A stretch of 41,348 nt of DNA from Pseudomonadota bacterium (GTDB taxonomy: Bacteria; Bdellovibrionota; Bdellovibrionia; Bdellovibrionales; JACTMU01). Position numbers and translations under genes: made by a program. Under the pieces are notes generated by a model, which searched no databases, was not told where the DNA came from, and saw only the letters and a program-made list of their open reading frames with translations. This document shows positions 15,199 through 23,622 of the stretch, in pieces. The DNA lies in contig JACTMU010000063.1 in NCBI GenBank assembly GCA_014584465.1, positions 1-41,348 of the forward strand, in the 5' to 3' direction. Every line of letters begins with the position of its first letter. Position 1 is the stretch's first letter.

Positions 15199-17000
15199 AG
15201 AACCAACTGAAAATGCTCACGGCTTGTAGATATCGCGAGATCTTGAACACAGAATGCAGTGAAATAATATGCTTGTGCTGGTGTCTCATCAGAAAACATC
15301 AGGTTAAATTCAAAACGTGTTTCCTCGCCTGCCTTTACTTTTCTCTTTTTCAGAACGGGTTTTTGACTGATGTAAGTGCGGATATAGAGCGGTACAAACA
15401 ATCCGACATGCACTGGTCCGTCCTCTTTGGCAATGACCCGAACTGAAATCGTGAGACACCCACCCGCACGGACTCTCGTCAGACCAAAAGTGTCGATCCT
15501 TGGACCTCTACTCAAAAGAAACTGTTTGTCCCCACAACGAAAGCAAGTCACCGCATCAGTGTCCAAAATCGAAGAAATAATTCCCTTGCGTTGATATCGA
15601 AAGGCTTTGTGCCCACAAGTACATAAAATAGTACAAGCACTTTCCTTCCACAAAACGCTTCGGTCGGCATAGTACTTCTCGAAGTTCATCACGTCGTCTT
15701 CAGGATTCCTCATCACTTGACTTGCGATTGCAAAATCAAGCGACTGTAGATCCGAATCAAGTTCTTTCAAAATGCCTAGTTCACCTAACTTCACTTGGTG
15801 ACGACTTTTCCGTCTAAGCAACCCATTCATCTTTTGATTCAATGAACTGAGTCGGTTTCTAAGCCAATGTTTCGGATTAATAAAAGAGTGGACTAAATAA
15901 CTTTGAGCTCGTGATTGAATATCCAAATATCTTCTTTCTGGAATGAGATCTACGTATTTTTGCACATTCAAAAACTTAGGCACCCCAAACGTCCAAAATG
16001 CGGGATATGGATGTCGCACTCTTAGAGATTCGTTCAATAAATGTGATGAAGAAACGCCGGTATGTACTTCTCGTAACCACAAGTCGTTCTCAGGAAAATC
16101 GGAATCATGCACCGTTAATCCTGCAGATATTGTACGAGCAAATCCATCAATTGCACTTAAGAGCAACAGATACTTAGAGTCATAGAGACCCATATCGGAC
16201 ATTGGAGCACTATTGCAAGCACTCAAGACAATCTCATCGGCTCTCACTTTGGCCAGTGGAATTAGTTTCTCTTCATCCTTATAGCATTTCTGACCACCGT
16301 AGCCACATCGAGGCAACGCATCTCCTATCGATGCCACCTCGGCTCGACCACAAATTGTGTAGTCTGCCAAATTAATACTGTCGTCTTTGCCGTGACCTTG
16401 AAACACTATTTTCTTCCACGATCGACTTAGAATAGTTTCACGAATATTTTCTTCTTCCATTTGGTCTACGTCGAAAACATGGACCCCAGCAACATTGTCT
16501 GGCATCTCTTCTGTGGAGAAAAATCCGATCTCTCCACTTTCCACAAAATGACTTTCTGCAAACTGTTTCGCTAATAACCAACTGAGTGAATGAATATCTC
16601 GACCTGAAACAAATCCAATAGATATGCTATTGTCTTCGAACGAGCTCATTAGTAACCCAAGCACTGAAGATGATTTAAGATCCTGGTAAAGTCCAACAAC
16701 AAGGAGTCTTTCAGAATCCTGAAGTCCTTTGGTCTCATCAATTGATATCCAACGATCACAAACCAACTCTAGCAATTTCCAAATAGGATTCTCAACAAGA
16801 TTTGGTGTCAAAAGCACGCCAACGTCGCCCCTTTCAAACTCGCGCCGTCGCCTATAAAACGACGATGCCACTTTCACCGTATTTTCAATATCCCCGCGTT
16901 TGCCAACAAACACTGGAATCGGCGCACATGGCGTCATAATGAATTGGTATATATGCTCAGAAAAGTCGGATGTACTCTCACTAACTATAAATGTGTTCAT
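15195..17000 (-). CDS. CHAT-domain cysteine protease with zinc ribbon, in nucleoside-type operon
   Basis: I choose ATG 17000 (GGGAG seven bases upstream) over an in-frame GTG at 17027, giving 601 residues. A CHAT (caspase-like) protease fold is seen: KKIVFQGHGKDD gives His203 and EIVLSACNSAP gives Cys262, followed by the family helix-strand pattern LLLLSAIDGFARTISAGLTV and the S-x-x-L-L-N-E-S-L helix. The N-terminal 190 residues have no recognised domain. A zinc ribbon follows (Cys460 and Cys462 in CTCGH, Cys486 and Cys489 in CFRCG), then a beta-rich C-terminus. CHAT proteases are known from separase-like, HetF-associated and CRISPR-linked systems; I know of no role in nucleoside antibiotic synthesis. 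Here it could process a peptide, release a product or confer immunity. Confidence 0.78.
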   Translation of the reverse strand: MNTFIVSESTSDFSEHIYQFIMTPCAPIPVFVGKRGDIENTVKVASSFYRRRREFERGDVGVLLTPNLVENPIWKLLELVCDRWISIDETKGLQDSERLLVVGLYQDLKSSSVLGLLMSSFEDNSISIGFVSGRDIHSLSWLLAKQFAESHFVESGEIGFFSTEEMPDNVAGVHVFDVDQMEEENIRETILSRSWKKIVFQGHGKDDSINLADYTICGRAEVASIGDALPRCGYGGQKCYKDEEKLIPLAKVRADEIVLSACNSAPMSDMGLYDSKYLLLLSAIDGFARTISAGLTVHDSDFPENDLWLREVHTGVSSSHLLNESLRVRHPYPAFWTFGVPKFLNVQKYVDLIPERRYLDIQSRAQSYLVHSFINPKHWLRNRLSSLNQKMNGLLRRKSRHQVKLGELGILKELDSDLQSLDFAIASQVMRNPEDDVMNFEKYYADRSVLWKESACTILCTCGHKAFRYQRKGIISSILDTDAVTCFRCGDKQFLLSRGPRIDTFGLTRVRAGGCLTISVRVIAKEDGPVHVGLFVPLYIRTYISQKPVLKKRKVKAGEETRFEFNLMFSDETPAQAYYFTAFCVQDLAISTSREHFQLVL

Positions 17001-17014
17001 ACAGCTGCTCCCAT

Positions 17015-18007
17015 TTAATACCACCACCCCATATCCCTAGGCAAATATTGCCCTATTTCGTTGCTTGCGCCCGCAGCTGTAGTAGAACATCCCGTACATA
17101 CCAGGGGTCCATAAGATCGAAAAAACTCTGCTTGTGCTCTCGTCGACTCGTTATCAAGATCGAACTTGGAAAAATCTTCACAAGATGCTGCCCATGCCTG
17201 TGCTTCAAGACGGTGAGGTATTAGGCTACAAGCAAAGAGTTGACCTCGCTTCGCATCAAGATACCGAACCCTATCAACTATATGACATTGACCATCTGGT
17301 CGTGGAGTAACTCCTGTCTTGAAATACTCCTCGCGTTCCTTTTTTGTATTGCCACACCAAATCTTTCCAAATGGAACAATGTAGTTGTTCTTGCGACCCT
17401 GAACATAAACACCGTCTATTACTGCTTCAACATCGATTTGATCTTCAATCGAATAGTCCAATGGTCTTTCCAGTTTCAAAGAGGACAACTCCCATTGGTG
17501 GACCCCTAGATCTGAAATTAACTTCTGAATCAATGGCATCTCGCGAAAATTTCCTGGTCCACAGACAGTGTTTACTCTCGTCATCATACCTTCTCCAATT
17601 GCCAACTCTAGACCTTCAATCGCACGACGAAAAAGACCTGGTGTATTTCTCAGTTTGTCATGAATTTCTGCGTTCGAGGCATCAATACTAACGATAACCT
17701 GGTCCAACCCTGCTACCTTTAGTCTTCCAACGTTTCTTGAAAGTAATGATCCATTCGTAATAATTGAGGACTTGAGTCCTGCCTCACGAATTGATTCAAT
17801 GAATCCCAGCAGACTTCGATGCAAAAGTGGCTCACCACCTGTAAATCGAATGCAATTGACACCTATATTCTTTGCGGCCTTTAGAACATACTGGAAGTCG
17901 CTTTCCGAAAGACGATACTTATCAGAGGAACGAGCAAATCCACACATAGAACAGCCTGCATTGCAGCCTTCTAAAAGACGAATGAATAGATAGTCAATCT
18001 GACCCAT
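17015..18007 (-). CDS. Radical SAM enzyme, cytosylglucuronate decarboxylase (BlsE/MilG) type
   Basis: Start ATG 18007 is set by GGAGG six bases upstream (an earlier in-frame start lies within the preceding gene). The 330-residue protein has the radical SAM cluster CNAGCSMC (Cys15, Cys19, Cys22), GGEP at 57-60 and late cysteines (241, 260, 276, 304, 307) that may hold a second cluster. The sequence LFIRLLEGCNAGC and QWELSSLKLER resemble, from memory, the blasticidin S enzyme BlsE, which removes the carboxyl group of cytosylglucuronic acid. The gene overlaps its upstream neighbour by 14 bp and ends 14 bp before the CHAT gene. Radical SAM is certain; the decarboxylase role rests on similarity plus context. 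Confidence 0.8.
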   Translation of the reverse strand: MGQIDYLFIRLLEGCNAGCSMCGFARSSDKYRLSESDFQYVLKAAKNIGVNCIRFTGGEPLLHRSLLGFIESIREAGLKSSIITNGSLLSRNVGRLKVAGLDQVIVSIDASNAEIHDKLRNTPGLFRRAIEGLELAIGEGMMTRVNTVCGPGNFREMPLIQKLISDLGVHQWELSSLKLERPLDYSIEDQIDVEAVIDGVYVQGRKNNYIVPFGKIWCGNTKKEREEYFKTGVTPRPDGQCHIVDRVRYLDAKRGQLFACSLIPHRLEAQAWAASCEDFSKFDLDNESTRAQAEFFRSYGPLVCTGCSTTAAGASNEIGQYLPRDMGWWY

Positions 18008-20363
18008 AAAGATCCTCCACAATATATCGAGCTATTTGATTTTGACCCGGTTCAAAATCATCGAACTTTATGAGATCACTAAGCAGAATCTGTTTCCCAT
18101 CTTCTAAGAATCGATGGATGAAAGATCTGAGATCAGCCTTCTTTTCTTCCAAAATACGCCCAACACAAAACGATACATGGGCGACTCCGGCATCTTCATC
18201 AAGATTCTCATCAACCACAAATTCAGCACCGAACCGACTTAGTGCCATGACCTTCTCGAATCCCCTCTTATTAAAATAACATTCGCTCATGAGTGCCTGA
18301 CTGTAATTTTGGGGCACCAGAAAACCTACATCGACTTTATGGACGATTGCTTCGAGTGTGGTTGTAATGCCTGCCGTCGTCAGAACTTTCCGCGCTGTGC
18401 ATAATTCATCAATAAATGCGTCATGGTCAAAGTGATTCATTCGAACCACTATGTCAGAAGTAATAAGATGATCCTGGAGGTATTCTATTAGTCTGTTATT
18501 GCACGCGAAAACAATCTCCTCAAAACGACCGATAGACTGTTCTAAGATCAATTCTCCTAATATCAGTACATATCTCTTAAAAAATTCCTCCGCTACAAAT
18601 GGGTTACCCGCACCAGAAAAATTGACTAACAACCTATTTGCTTTTTGACGAACGATATATTTAGACTCCGTGATCGGAGCGACCAATGAAACTCCCACTT
18701 TTCCTTTAAGATCTTCAAGTTGATCCTCTGAAACAAGATAGTCTTGTACGAAATAGTGCATTACATTCTCTATGCCAAGAGGAGCGCATTGCCACATCCA
18801 TGCAAGACTGTCAATAATTACCATTTTTAGTTCTGAACACCACAATGGCAACAAAGCAAAATTCATTACATTCACAACAAGATCATGTCCTTCTAGCAAC
18901 TCACAGGTACGTACAATATCTCGATCAACATCGACATCTACAATATTTTCAAATGCAGATTCCCTGAGAACATAATCAAATGCAATCCCTGATCCAAAAT
19001 AGCAGAGCTCACCACTCTCGCCAATTATCGATTTAAGCTGTTTTGCTATATAGACTGCCTTTGCGACAGGACCAAATCCAAAACTTGTAGCGACAAAGGC
19101 TATCTTCATTCTTCGGCAACGAACATTCTCATTCGTCTTAATCACAAAGCATTTCATGATTTCTCTCATACGACTTTCGACTTCACTTACAGATCCGCCA
19201 ACCACATGAACTACGCCGCTCGAACTATGCGAAGCACGGACCTTCGTTATATAATTGCCTTCGGTCACCTTCATTTTTACGTTAACTACACCAGGCAAAC
19301 ACTCAAGATCCTTCTGTGAAGTGATGTTTGTTACATAGCCCGTAGCTGTTGGCAACATAAGATCGCCTGCACATAGATCTTTCGAAAACTTTATATGAAC
19401 TGTGCGGTGTAGATGGATATCTGTAAGTACCTCAAAGATATCAAATCCGTAAGCCAACGCGTGATTTCGCGGAATTTCGCATCCTGCCAATCGTAATCCA
19501 ACTTCGCCAAACGTAATCATACCATCCGAAGAAAGAAAGAACTCCATATGTAGATAACCATGATCCAGCTGAAAACCAGATACAATATTTTGGACAACTT
19601 CATGCAAATCTGCTGGAAGTTGACGGACTTCAGCATCTCGAAGTGTAATATTGGCATTCATACCGCCCTCAACAATCTCAATGGGACTCTCAGGCATATA
19701 GGAAATAAAAGTAGAAAGTACCTTTTGGTTCTGTATGAGAGCGCAACACTCATACTCTCTACCTAACTGTAACTCCTCTGCCATCCACTTACAGCTTTCC
19801 TTGATTACGTGACTTACGGCTTGTACACGTGAAAGTTTGAAAGTGTTGATCGTGGCAAATCCATCCACTGGCTTGAGTATGACTGGCCATCCAACGGCGT
19901 CACCAAATCTAAGGAGCTCCTCTTTACTTGAAATCGGCGTAAATTTTGCTGCCGCAATTCCTATTTCGGCCAACTTTGATTTCATTATGATTTTATTGCG
20001 AACCATTAGGACCTGTTCATCAGAAAGCGCCGGAAGCCCAAGAGCACGCGCAAATGTCTGTGTGATATATTGAGCTGGCTCTGATGGGTTCAGAAAATAC
20101 TGAGGGAGTACGTTTCTAGCTGAGGACCAACTCCTAAAGCGCTCGACCTCATCAACAATATCGATATTGCGGTCTAAGTAAAACGAGGGCAGATGTTCGG
20201 TTTCAGTGATGTATTCGCTTGGTAGAGGGTTGCCCTTGAATCTGAGAAGAACCAGAGAAACATCGCTTCTTTTCAATAGATGTTCAGACAAAGAACACGG
20301 CCGGTCATCAACATACAAGAGTGTAGGCACATCTTTTGAATTAAGATCGTTGAACGATTTCAC
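17994..20363 (-). CDS. ATP-grasp ligase fused to cytosylglucuronate-synthase-like glycosyltransferase
   Basis: A 789-residue two-enzyme fusion with a GTG start one base after the preceding stop. Residues about 1-410 form an ATP-grasp amide ligase: VRNKIIMKSKLAEIGI, WPVILKPVDG (Lys164), GREYECCALI and the metal-binding end HMEFFLSSDGMITFGEVGLRL (Glu274, Glu287). Residues 419-789 form a GT-B type glycosyltransferase beginning MKIAFVATSFGFGPVAKAVY, with DSLAWMW and YFVQDYLV, features I associate with cytosylglucuronate synthases (BlsD/MilC), which join cytosine to UDP-glucuronate. Such enzymes are normally separate. The fusion would couple formation of the nucleoside core with amide-bond formation to an amino acid. 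Domain types are confident; substrates are inferred. Confidence 0.78.
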   Translation of the reverse strand: MKSFNDLNSKDVPTLLYVDDRPCSLSEHLLKRSDVSLVLLRFKGNPLPSEYITETEHLPSFYLDRNIDIVDEVERFRSWSSARNVLPQYFLNPSEPAQYITQTFARALGLPALSDEQVLMVRNKIIMKSKLAEIGIAAAKFTPISSKEELLRFGDAVGWPVILKPVDGFATINTFKLSRVQAVSHVIKESCKWMAEELQLGREYECCALIQNQKVLSTFISYMPESPIEIVEGGMNANITLRDAEVRQLPADLHEVVQNIVSGFQLDHGYLHMEFFLSSDGMITFGEVGLRLAGCEIPRNHALAYGFDIFEVLTDIHLHRTVHIKFSKDLCAGDLMLPTATGYVTNITSQKDLECLPGVVNVKMKVTEGNYITKVRASHSSSGVVHVVGGSVSEVESRMREIMKCFVIKTNENVRCRRMKIAFVATSFGFGPVAKAVYIAKQLKSIIGESGELCYFGSGIAFDYVLRESAFENIVDVDVDRDIVRTCELLEGHDLVVNVMNFALLPLWCSELKMVIIDSLAWMWQCAPLGIENVMHYFVQDYLVSEDQLEDLKGKVGVSLVAPITESKYIVRQKANRLLVNFSGAGNPFVAEEFFKRYVLILGELILEQSIGRFEEIVFACNNRLIEYLQDHLITSDIVVRMNHFDHDAFIDELCTARKVLTTAGITTTLEAIVHKVDVGFLVPQNYSQALMSECYFNKRGFEKVMALSRFGAEFVVDENLDEDAGVAHVSFCVGRILEEKKADLRSFIHRFLEDGKQILLSDLIKFDDFEPGQNQIARYIVEDLYGSD

Positions 20364-20364
20364 T

Positions 20365-21513
20365 TCAAAGACACCTTAAAACTCTGGCATATGCTTCTGC
20401 TTGACGACATTGTTCATCCCTACCAATTTCTGGCGATATTGAAAGACAGATCGTCCGTAGAAGACGATCATGAGTTGATCTAAAGACTTCGGAATTTACT
20501 CGATGGTCTGCAGCAAGACTCCAAGGAAACCCATCGGAGTAGATAGAATTCCTCCCCGTCAGAATTGGATGTTCAGGTAAAAAATATCGTTCAAGCGTCC
20601 AAAACGGCATTCCAGTGGCTTTTAGCGACTCTTCAAGGTTTCTCCGAGCTTCGATAGTCTCCAACTCAATACGGAGACTGATCTTTACATCACCATCCTT
20701 CCGAGGCCTCACAATAAACTTTCCGCTAGGGTTAATCGAACCAATAAGTGCATCGTAACCATTCTGAAGATCACCAAGAATGTGATCAAGGTGCCCTAGC
20801 TGTTGAAGCTGAACTGATGCGACAAGTTCTGATGTTGTAAAGTTCTCACCATAAAATGCGCCTGCATGCCACTTTGGATACTGACCATGTATTCGTGACG
20901 AACCGTGATCATGATATCTTCGCATCAACTCCCACACTTCTTCATCGTGAGTCAATACGAGTCCCCCCTCACCGCTTGTCAAAACTTTATTGTGATGAAA
21001 GCTGAAGGTTCCTGCAAAGGATCTCGTTCCAACATGGGTCCCATCAGCATGACGCGCCCCCATCGCCTGAGCGCAATCTTCTACAACATACTGAGCACTA
21101 GGAAGTGGGCCTACAGACCCCTCCATATGGGCCACTACAATCCGCTTTGCATCCTTAGGAATTTTATTTGGGTCTAGTGCAAAATTCTCGTCAACATCAC
21201 ATAGAACCGGAATCATTCCACATGAGAGAATGGCTCCAGCAACGGCTATGAAGGTGACAGCTGGTATGTACACCTTGTCACCGATTGCTGGACGAGTGGC
21301 AAGAAGTGATACACGCAAGGCTTCTGTGCCGTTGTGACATGCAAGTGCCCTTCGGACGTCAAATCGACGTTCACAGGCCCGTTCAAATTTAGTCGCAACA
21401 CTTTCACCGAGAGTTTGATATCTGAAAAGAATTTTATGATTGATGGAAGACTTCAGATCATTCATTTCATTTAGATCAAGATAGTTTGCCCCATAAGGTA
21501 GTTTTCTTAGCAT
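20365..21513 (-). CDS. DegT/DnrJ/EryC1/StrS-family PLP enzyme (BlsH-like)
   Basis: A 382-residue sugar aminotransferase-type protein. Features of the family: NGTEALRVSL near residue 61, PAVTFIAVAGAIL, VVEDCAQAMGA with Asp146, and SFHHNKVLTSGEGG with the PLP-binding Lys176. These enzymes transfer an amino group to a keto-sugar or, in some cases, dehydrate it. In blasticidin S clusters a DegT-family enzyme acts on the decarboxylated cytosyl sugar, so this one probably installs the 4'-amino group that is later acylated. Its ATG (GGGGA eight bases upstream) overlaps the preceding gene by seven bases. Confidence 0.85.
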   Translation of the reverse strand: MLRKLPYGANYLDLNEMNDLKSSINHKILFRYQTLGESVATKFERACERRFDVRRALACHNGTEALRVSLLATRPAIGDKVYIPAVTFIAVAGAILSCGMIPVLCDVDENFALDPNKIPKDAKRIVVAHMEGSVGPLPSAQYVVEDCAQAMGARHADGTHVGTRSFAGTFSFHHNKVLTSGEGGLVLTHDEEVWELMRRYHDHGSSRIHGQYPKWHAGAFYGENFTTSELVASVQLQQLGHLDHILGDLQNGYDALIGSINPSGKFIVRPRKDGDVKISLRIELETIEARRNLEESLKATGMPFWTLERYFLPEHPILTGRNSIYSDGFPWSLAADHRVNSEVFRSTHDRLLRTICLSISPEIGRDEQCRQAEAYARVLRCL

Positions 21514-22628
21514 TGCTCTGTCCCCATATAAGATGTGATATCAGAAATTTCTTTCTTGTAATTGCGAATTATCGTTTTACCCTCATCTGTACATTGGAAA
21601 TAGATCGGTGTGATTGGAATCTTTCCCAATCTCGTAGCAACAACGTATTGCGGCACCGAAAATCCTGTCTCAAATCCAGTAAGCCCCTCCATGATCTCAG
21701 TGCCTAACCCTATAGATGTACGAAAATGTGAAACTCCTACAATATTGTCGCAATGATACAAATAGTAGGGACGGACCTTAATCTTTACCAGTTGCTTTAT
21801 TAAAGCTCGCATAACATCAAGGCTGTCATTGATTCCCTTCAGCAAAACACTCTGATTTTGTACAGGAATTCCATGCCGAATAAGGCTCTCAACCGCAGCA
21901 GCCGATTCTTGCGTGATCTCACTGGGGTGATTAAATTGTGTATTGACCCAAATTGGGCCATAGGTGCTTAATATCAATAACAGTTTCGGTGTGATTCTCT
22001 GTGGAAGCACCACTGGAAATCGACTGCCGATCCTGATAATATTTATGTGAGGAATAGAACGCAGACGCGAGATAAGAAACTCGAGCTTGGCATCACCTAA
22101 CGATAACGGATCCCCACCTGTCAAAAGAACATCGTCGATTTCCGTATGTGATCGAATATACTCCAAGTCTCTATCCATCGAGTGATCGACTTCTGGACCA
22201 AAATAGGTGCCATCTCTGCTTGTGGTGTGATACTTGCGAGTGCAATGCCGACAATAGACTGGACAGATATCAGACACCAGGAAAGCAACTCGATTGGGAT
22301 ATTTGTGGATCACACGTGCCGTTTTCAGGTTCTGACGATCTCCCACGGGGTCAACACTAGAGCCTTCAAACTTTAGACTCTCTTTTTGACTCGGAATCGC
22401 CTGAAGTCGAAGTGGACAACGAAGATCCGTTTTATGCATCAACGATGCATAGTAAGGAGAAATTCGAAATTTATAGATGTCTTTCAAGGCCTGAATCGCT
22501 TCGCATTCCGAGTCCGAAAGATTGATCCATTGTGCGAGACCATCCACAGTAGTGATAGAGTTTCGTATTTGAAACTCATACGAATTCCACATTTCTTCTG
22601 GAAACGAGCTTTTGGTTAAGTATGCCAT
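21507..22628 (-). CDS. Lysine 2,3-aminomutase (KamA)-family radical SAM enzyme, BlsG-like
   Basis: A 373-residue aminomutase that needs a [4Fe-4S] cluster, SAM and PLP to move an alpha-amino group to the beta carbon. Seen: CPVYCRHC (Cys122, Cys126, Cys129), DVLLTGGDPL, QFNHPSEIT, LYHCDNIVGVSHFRT, and GKIP with the PLP lysine Lys334. The first substrate-amine-binding aspartate of lysine 2,3-aminomutase is kept (Asp292), but the second, in the usual YVVDAP-GGGGK segment, is replaced (YVVATRLGK, Ala at 329). So lysine may not be the substrate; arginine, as for BlsG, is a natural candidate. GGGAG lies eight bases before ATG 22628. It overlaps the preceding gene by 53 bp. Confidence 0.88.
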   Translation of the reverse strand: MAYLTKSSFPEEMWNSYEFQIRNSITTVDGLAQWINLSDSECEAIQALKDIYKFRISPYYASLMHKTDLRCPLRLQAIPSQKESLKFEGSSVDPVGDRQNLKTARVIHKYPNRVAFLVSDICPVYCRHCTRKYHTTSRDGTYFGPEVDHSMDRDLEYIRSHTEIDDVLLTGGDPLSLGDAKLEFLISRLRSIPHINIIRIGSRFPVVLPQRITPKLLLILSTYGPIWVNTQFNHPSEITQESAAAVESLIRHGIPVQNQSVLLKGINDSLDVMRALIKQLVKIKVRPYYLYHCDNIVGVSHFRTSIGLGTEIMEGLTGFETGFSVPQYVVATRLGKIPITPIYFQCTDEGKTIIRNYKKEISDITSYMGTEQC

Positions 22629-23175
22629 CGGTTGACTCCCTGTTCAATTGAGAAAATGTCTTGTTCGTTTTCTGATCTAGTAGCTGTAGATCACACATTC
22701 TAAGTTGCTCTTTGATTTGAGGAAACAACTCAAATCTCCACACTTCTCTGGTTGGAAGAACTTGAGGTGATGAATATCGAATTGTATGCACCCTTGTAAC
22801 GGTTGAAAGACCTTCTACCAAGGGAGTCTTTTCACCGACCCTGTCGTTGATCAAGAGAATGATCGGCTTTCTCATTGCGCTTGCCCAACCTAATTCAAGA
22901 TGAACTCCAAAACTACTATCGGGCAAGGCAATGATAACATCAGATTGTTCCATTCCAATCTTATCAAGTTTTGTGCATTCGGTTCCGACCATGAGTTCTT
23001 GACCATACTTCTCTCTCTCAATCGCGCAGAACACCTCAAGATTCAGATCCGTTCTAAGCATTGAGAGAATTGACTCAATCGAACTCTGCTCTATTGGATC
23101 GAAGAAATCGGGTTTGATCATCAATGAAGTAATTGGAGTGGCAAGAAACACTCTATTGAGTTCTTGGAAGCTCAA
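22576..23175 (-). CDS. CMP N-glycosidase-like enzyme (BlsM/MilB, nucleoside deoxyribosyltransferase fold)
   Basis: First gene of the operon. A TTG start at 23175 fits a G-rich Shine-Dalgarno run five to six bases upstream; no ATG is nearby. The 199-residue protein has the nucleoside 2-deoxyribosyltransferase fold: VFLATPITSLM at the N-terminus, SDVIIALPDSSFGVHLELGWASAMRKPIILL with the expected nucleophile Glu94. In blasticidin S and mildiomycin pathways, homologues (BlsM, MilB) hydrolyse CMP or hydroxymethyl-CMP to the free base that feeds the glycosyltransferase. A general deoxyribosyltransferase is the alternative, but the neighbouring cytosylglucuronate-type genes favour the CMP hydrolase reading. 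The last 30 residues look like an extension beyond the fold. Confidence 0.78.
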   Translation of the reverse strand: MSFQELNRVFLATPITSLMIKPDFFDPIEQSSIESILSMLRTDLNLEVFCAIEREKYGQELMVGTECTKLDKIGMEQSDVIIALPDSSFGVHLELGWASAMRKPIILLINDRVGEKTPLVEGLSTVTRVHTIRYSSPQVLPTREVWRFELFPQIKEQLRMCDLQLLDQKTNKTFSQLNRESTDGILNQKLVSRRNVEFV

Positions 23176-23566
23176 TGCGATCCCCCCGCAATTAAGATAT
23201 TTGACAACTGTCCATGCAATCTACTGCTCAAGTGCTGAAATAGGACCTGGCAACTGATCCTGTTTAAAAGCATAATCTATGCCTAAAAATTCACGCCAAA
23301 CTTTTTAGCAATGATTGACTGAGGCTGACGAACATCCAGATAAAGATATGCGAGAATATCTCTAATTTCAGATAGTTATGTGACCCTTGTCCCAAGGGAC
23401 ATTTTGAGGAATTTCAATAAACCGAGTCAAACTAGATTCGTCGTCTGTCTCTTTTCTTGGAAAATGGAAATGACCCCTCTCTTTTCATGGACTCGCACGC
23501 CTGTAAACATAGGATCGATGGCCGTATTAATAGGTGTTCTTCGATCAGCCAATGCAGCGCAAGATT
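23176..23566. other. Divergent intergenic region upstream of the nucleoside-type operon
   Basis: This lies between the minus-strand operon and the plus-strand MarR gene and should hold promoters for both. A weak minus-strand candidate is TTTGGC then GATTAT with a 17-bp spacer (around 23267-23296). TCTAATTTCAGAT at 23361-23373 matches part of the 26-bp repeat at 12935. Open frames on either strand at 23380-23613 lack ribosome sites and look spurious. Confidence 0.3.
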
Positions 23567-23587
23567 TTACTTTACTTAGTAAAGTAA
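23567..23587. promoter_or_regulatory. MarR-type palindromic operator
   Basis: TTACTTTACT and AGTAAAGTAA form a perfect 10-bp inverted repeat around a single central T, 36 bp before the MarR gene start. Size and symmetry fit a MarR dimer site. Confidence 0.65.
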
Positions 23588-23622
23588 TTGCTTTAGAAAG
23601 TGAGGTCATTTGAGGTGTACAG

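Noticed and set aside
17001-17027. GTG 27 bases upstream as start of the CHAT gene
   Set aside because: The ATG at 17000 has GGGAG at ideal distance, while the GTG lies within the radical SAM gene end with no ribosome site.
23380-23613. Open frames on both strands between the operon and the MarR gene
   Set aside because: They overlap each other and the MarR operator, lack ribosome sites and show no family features.
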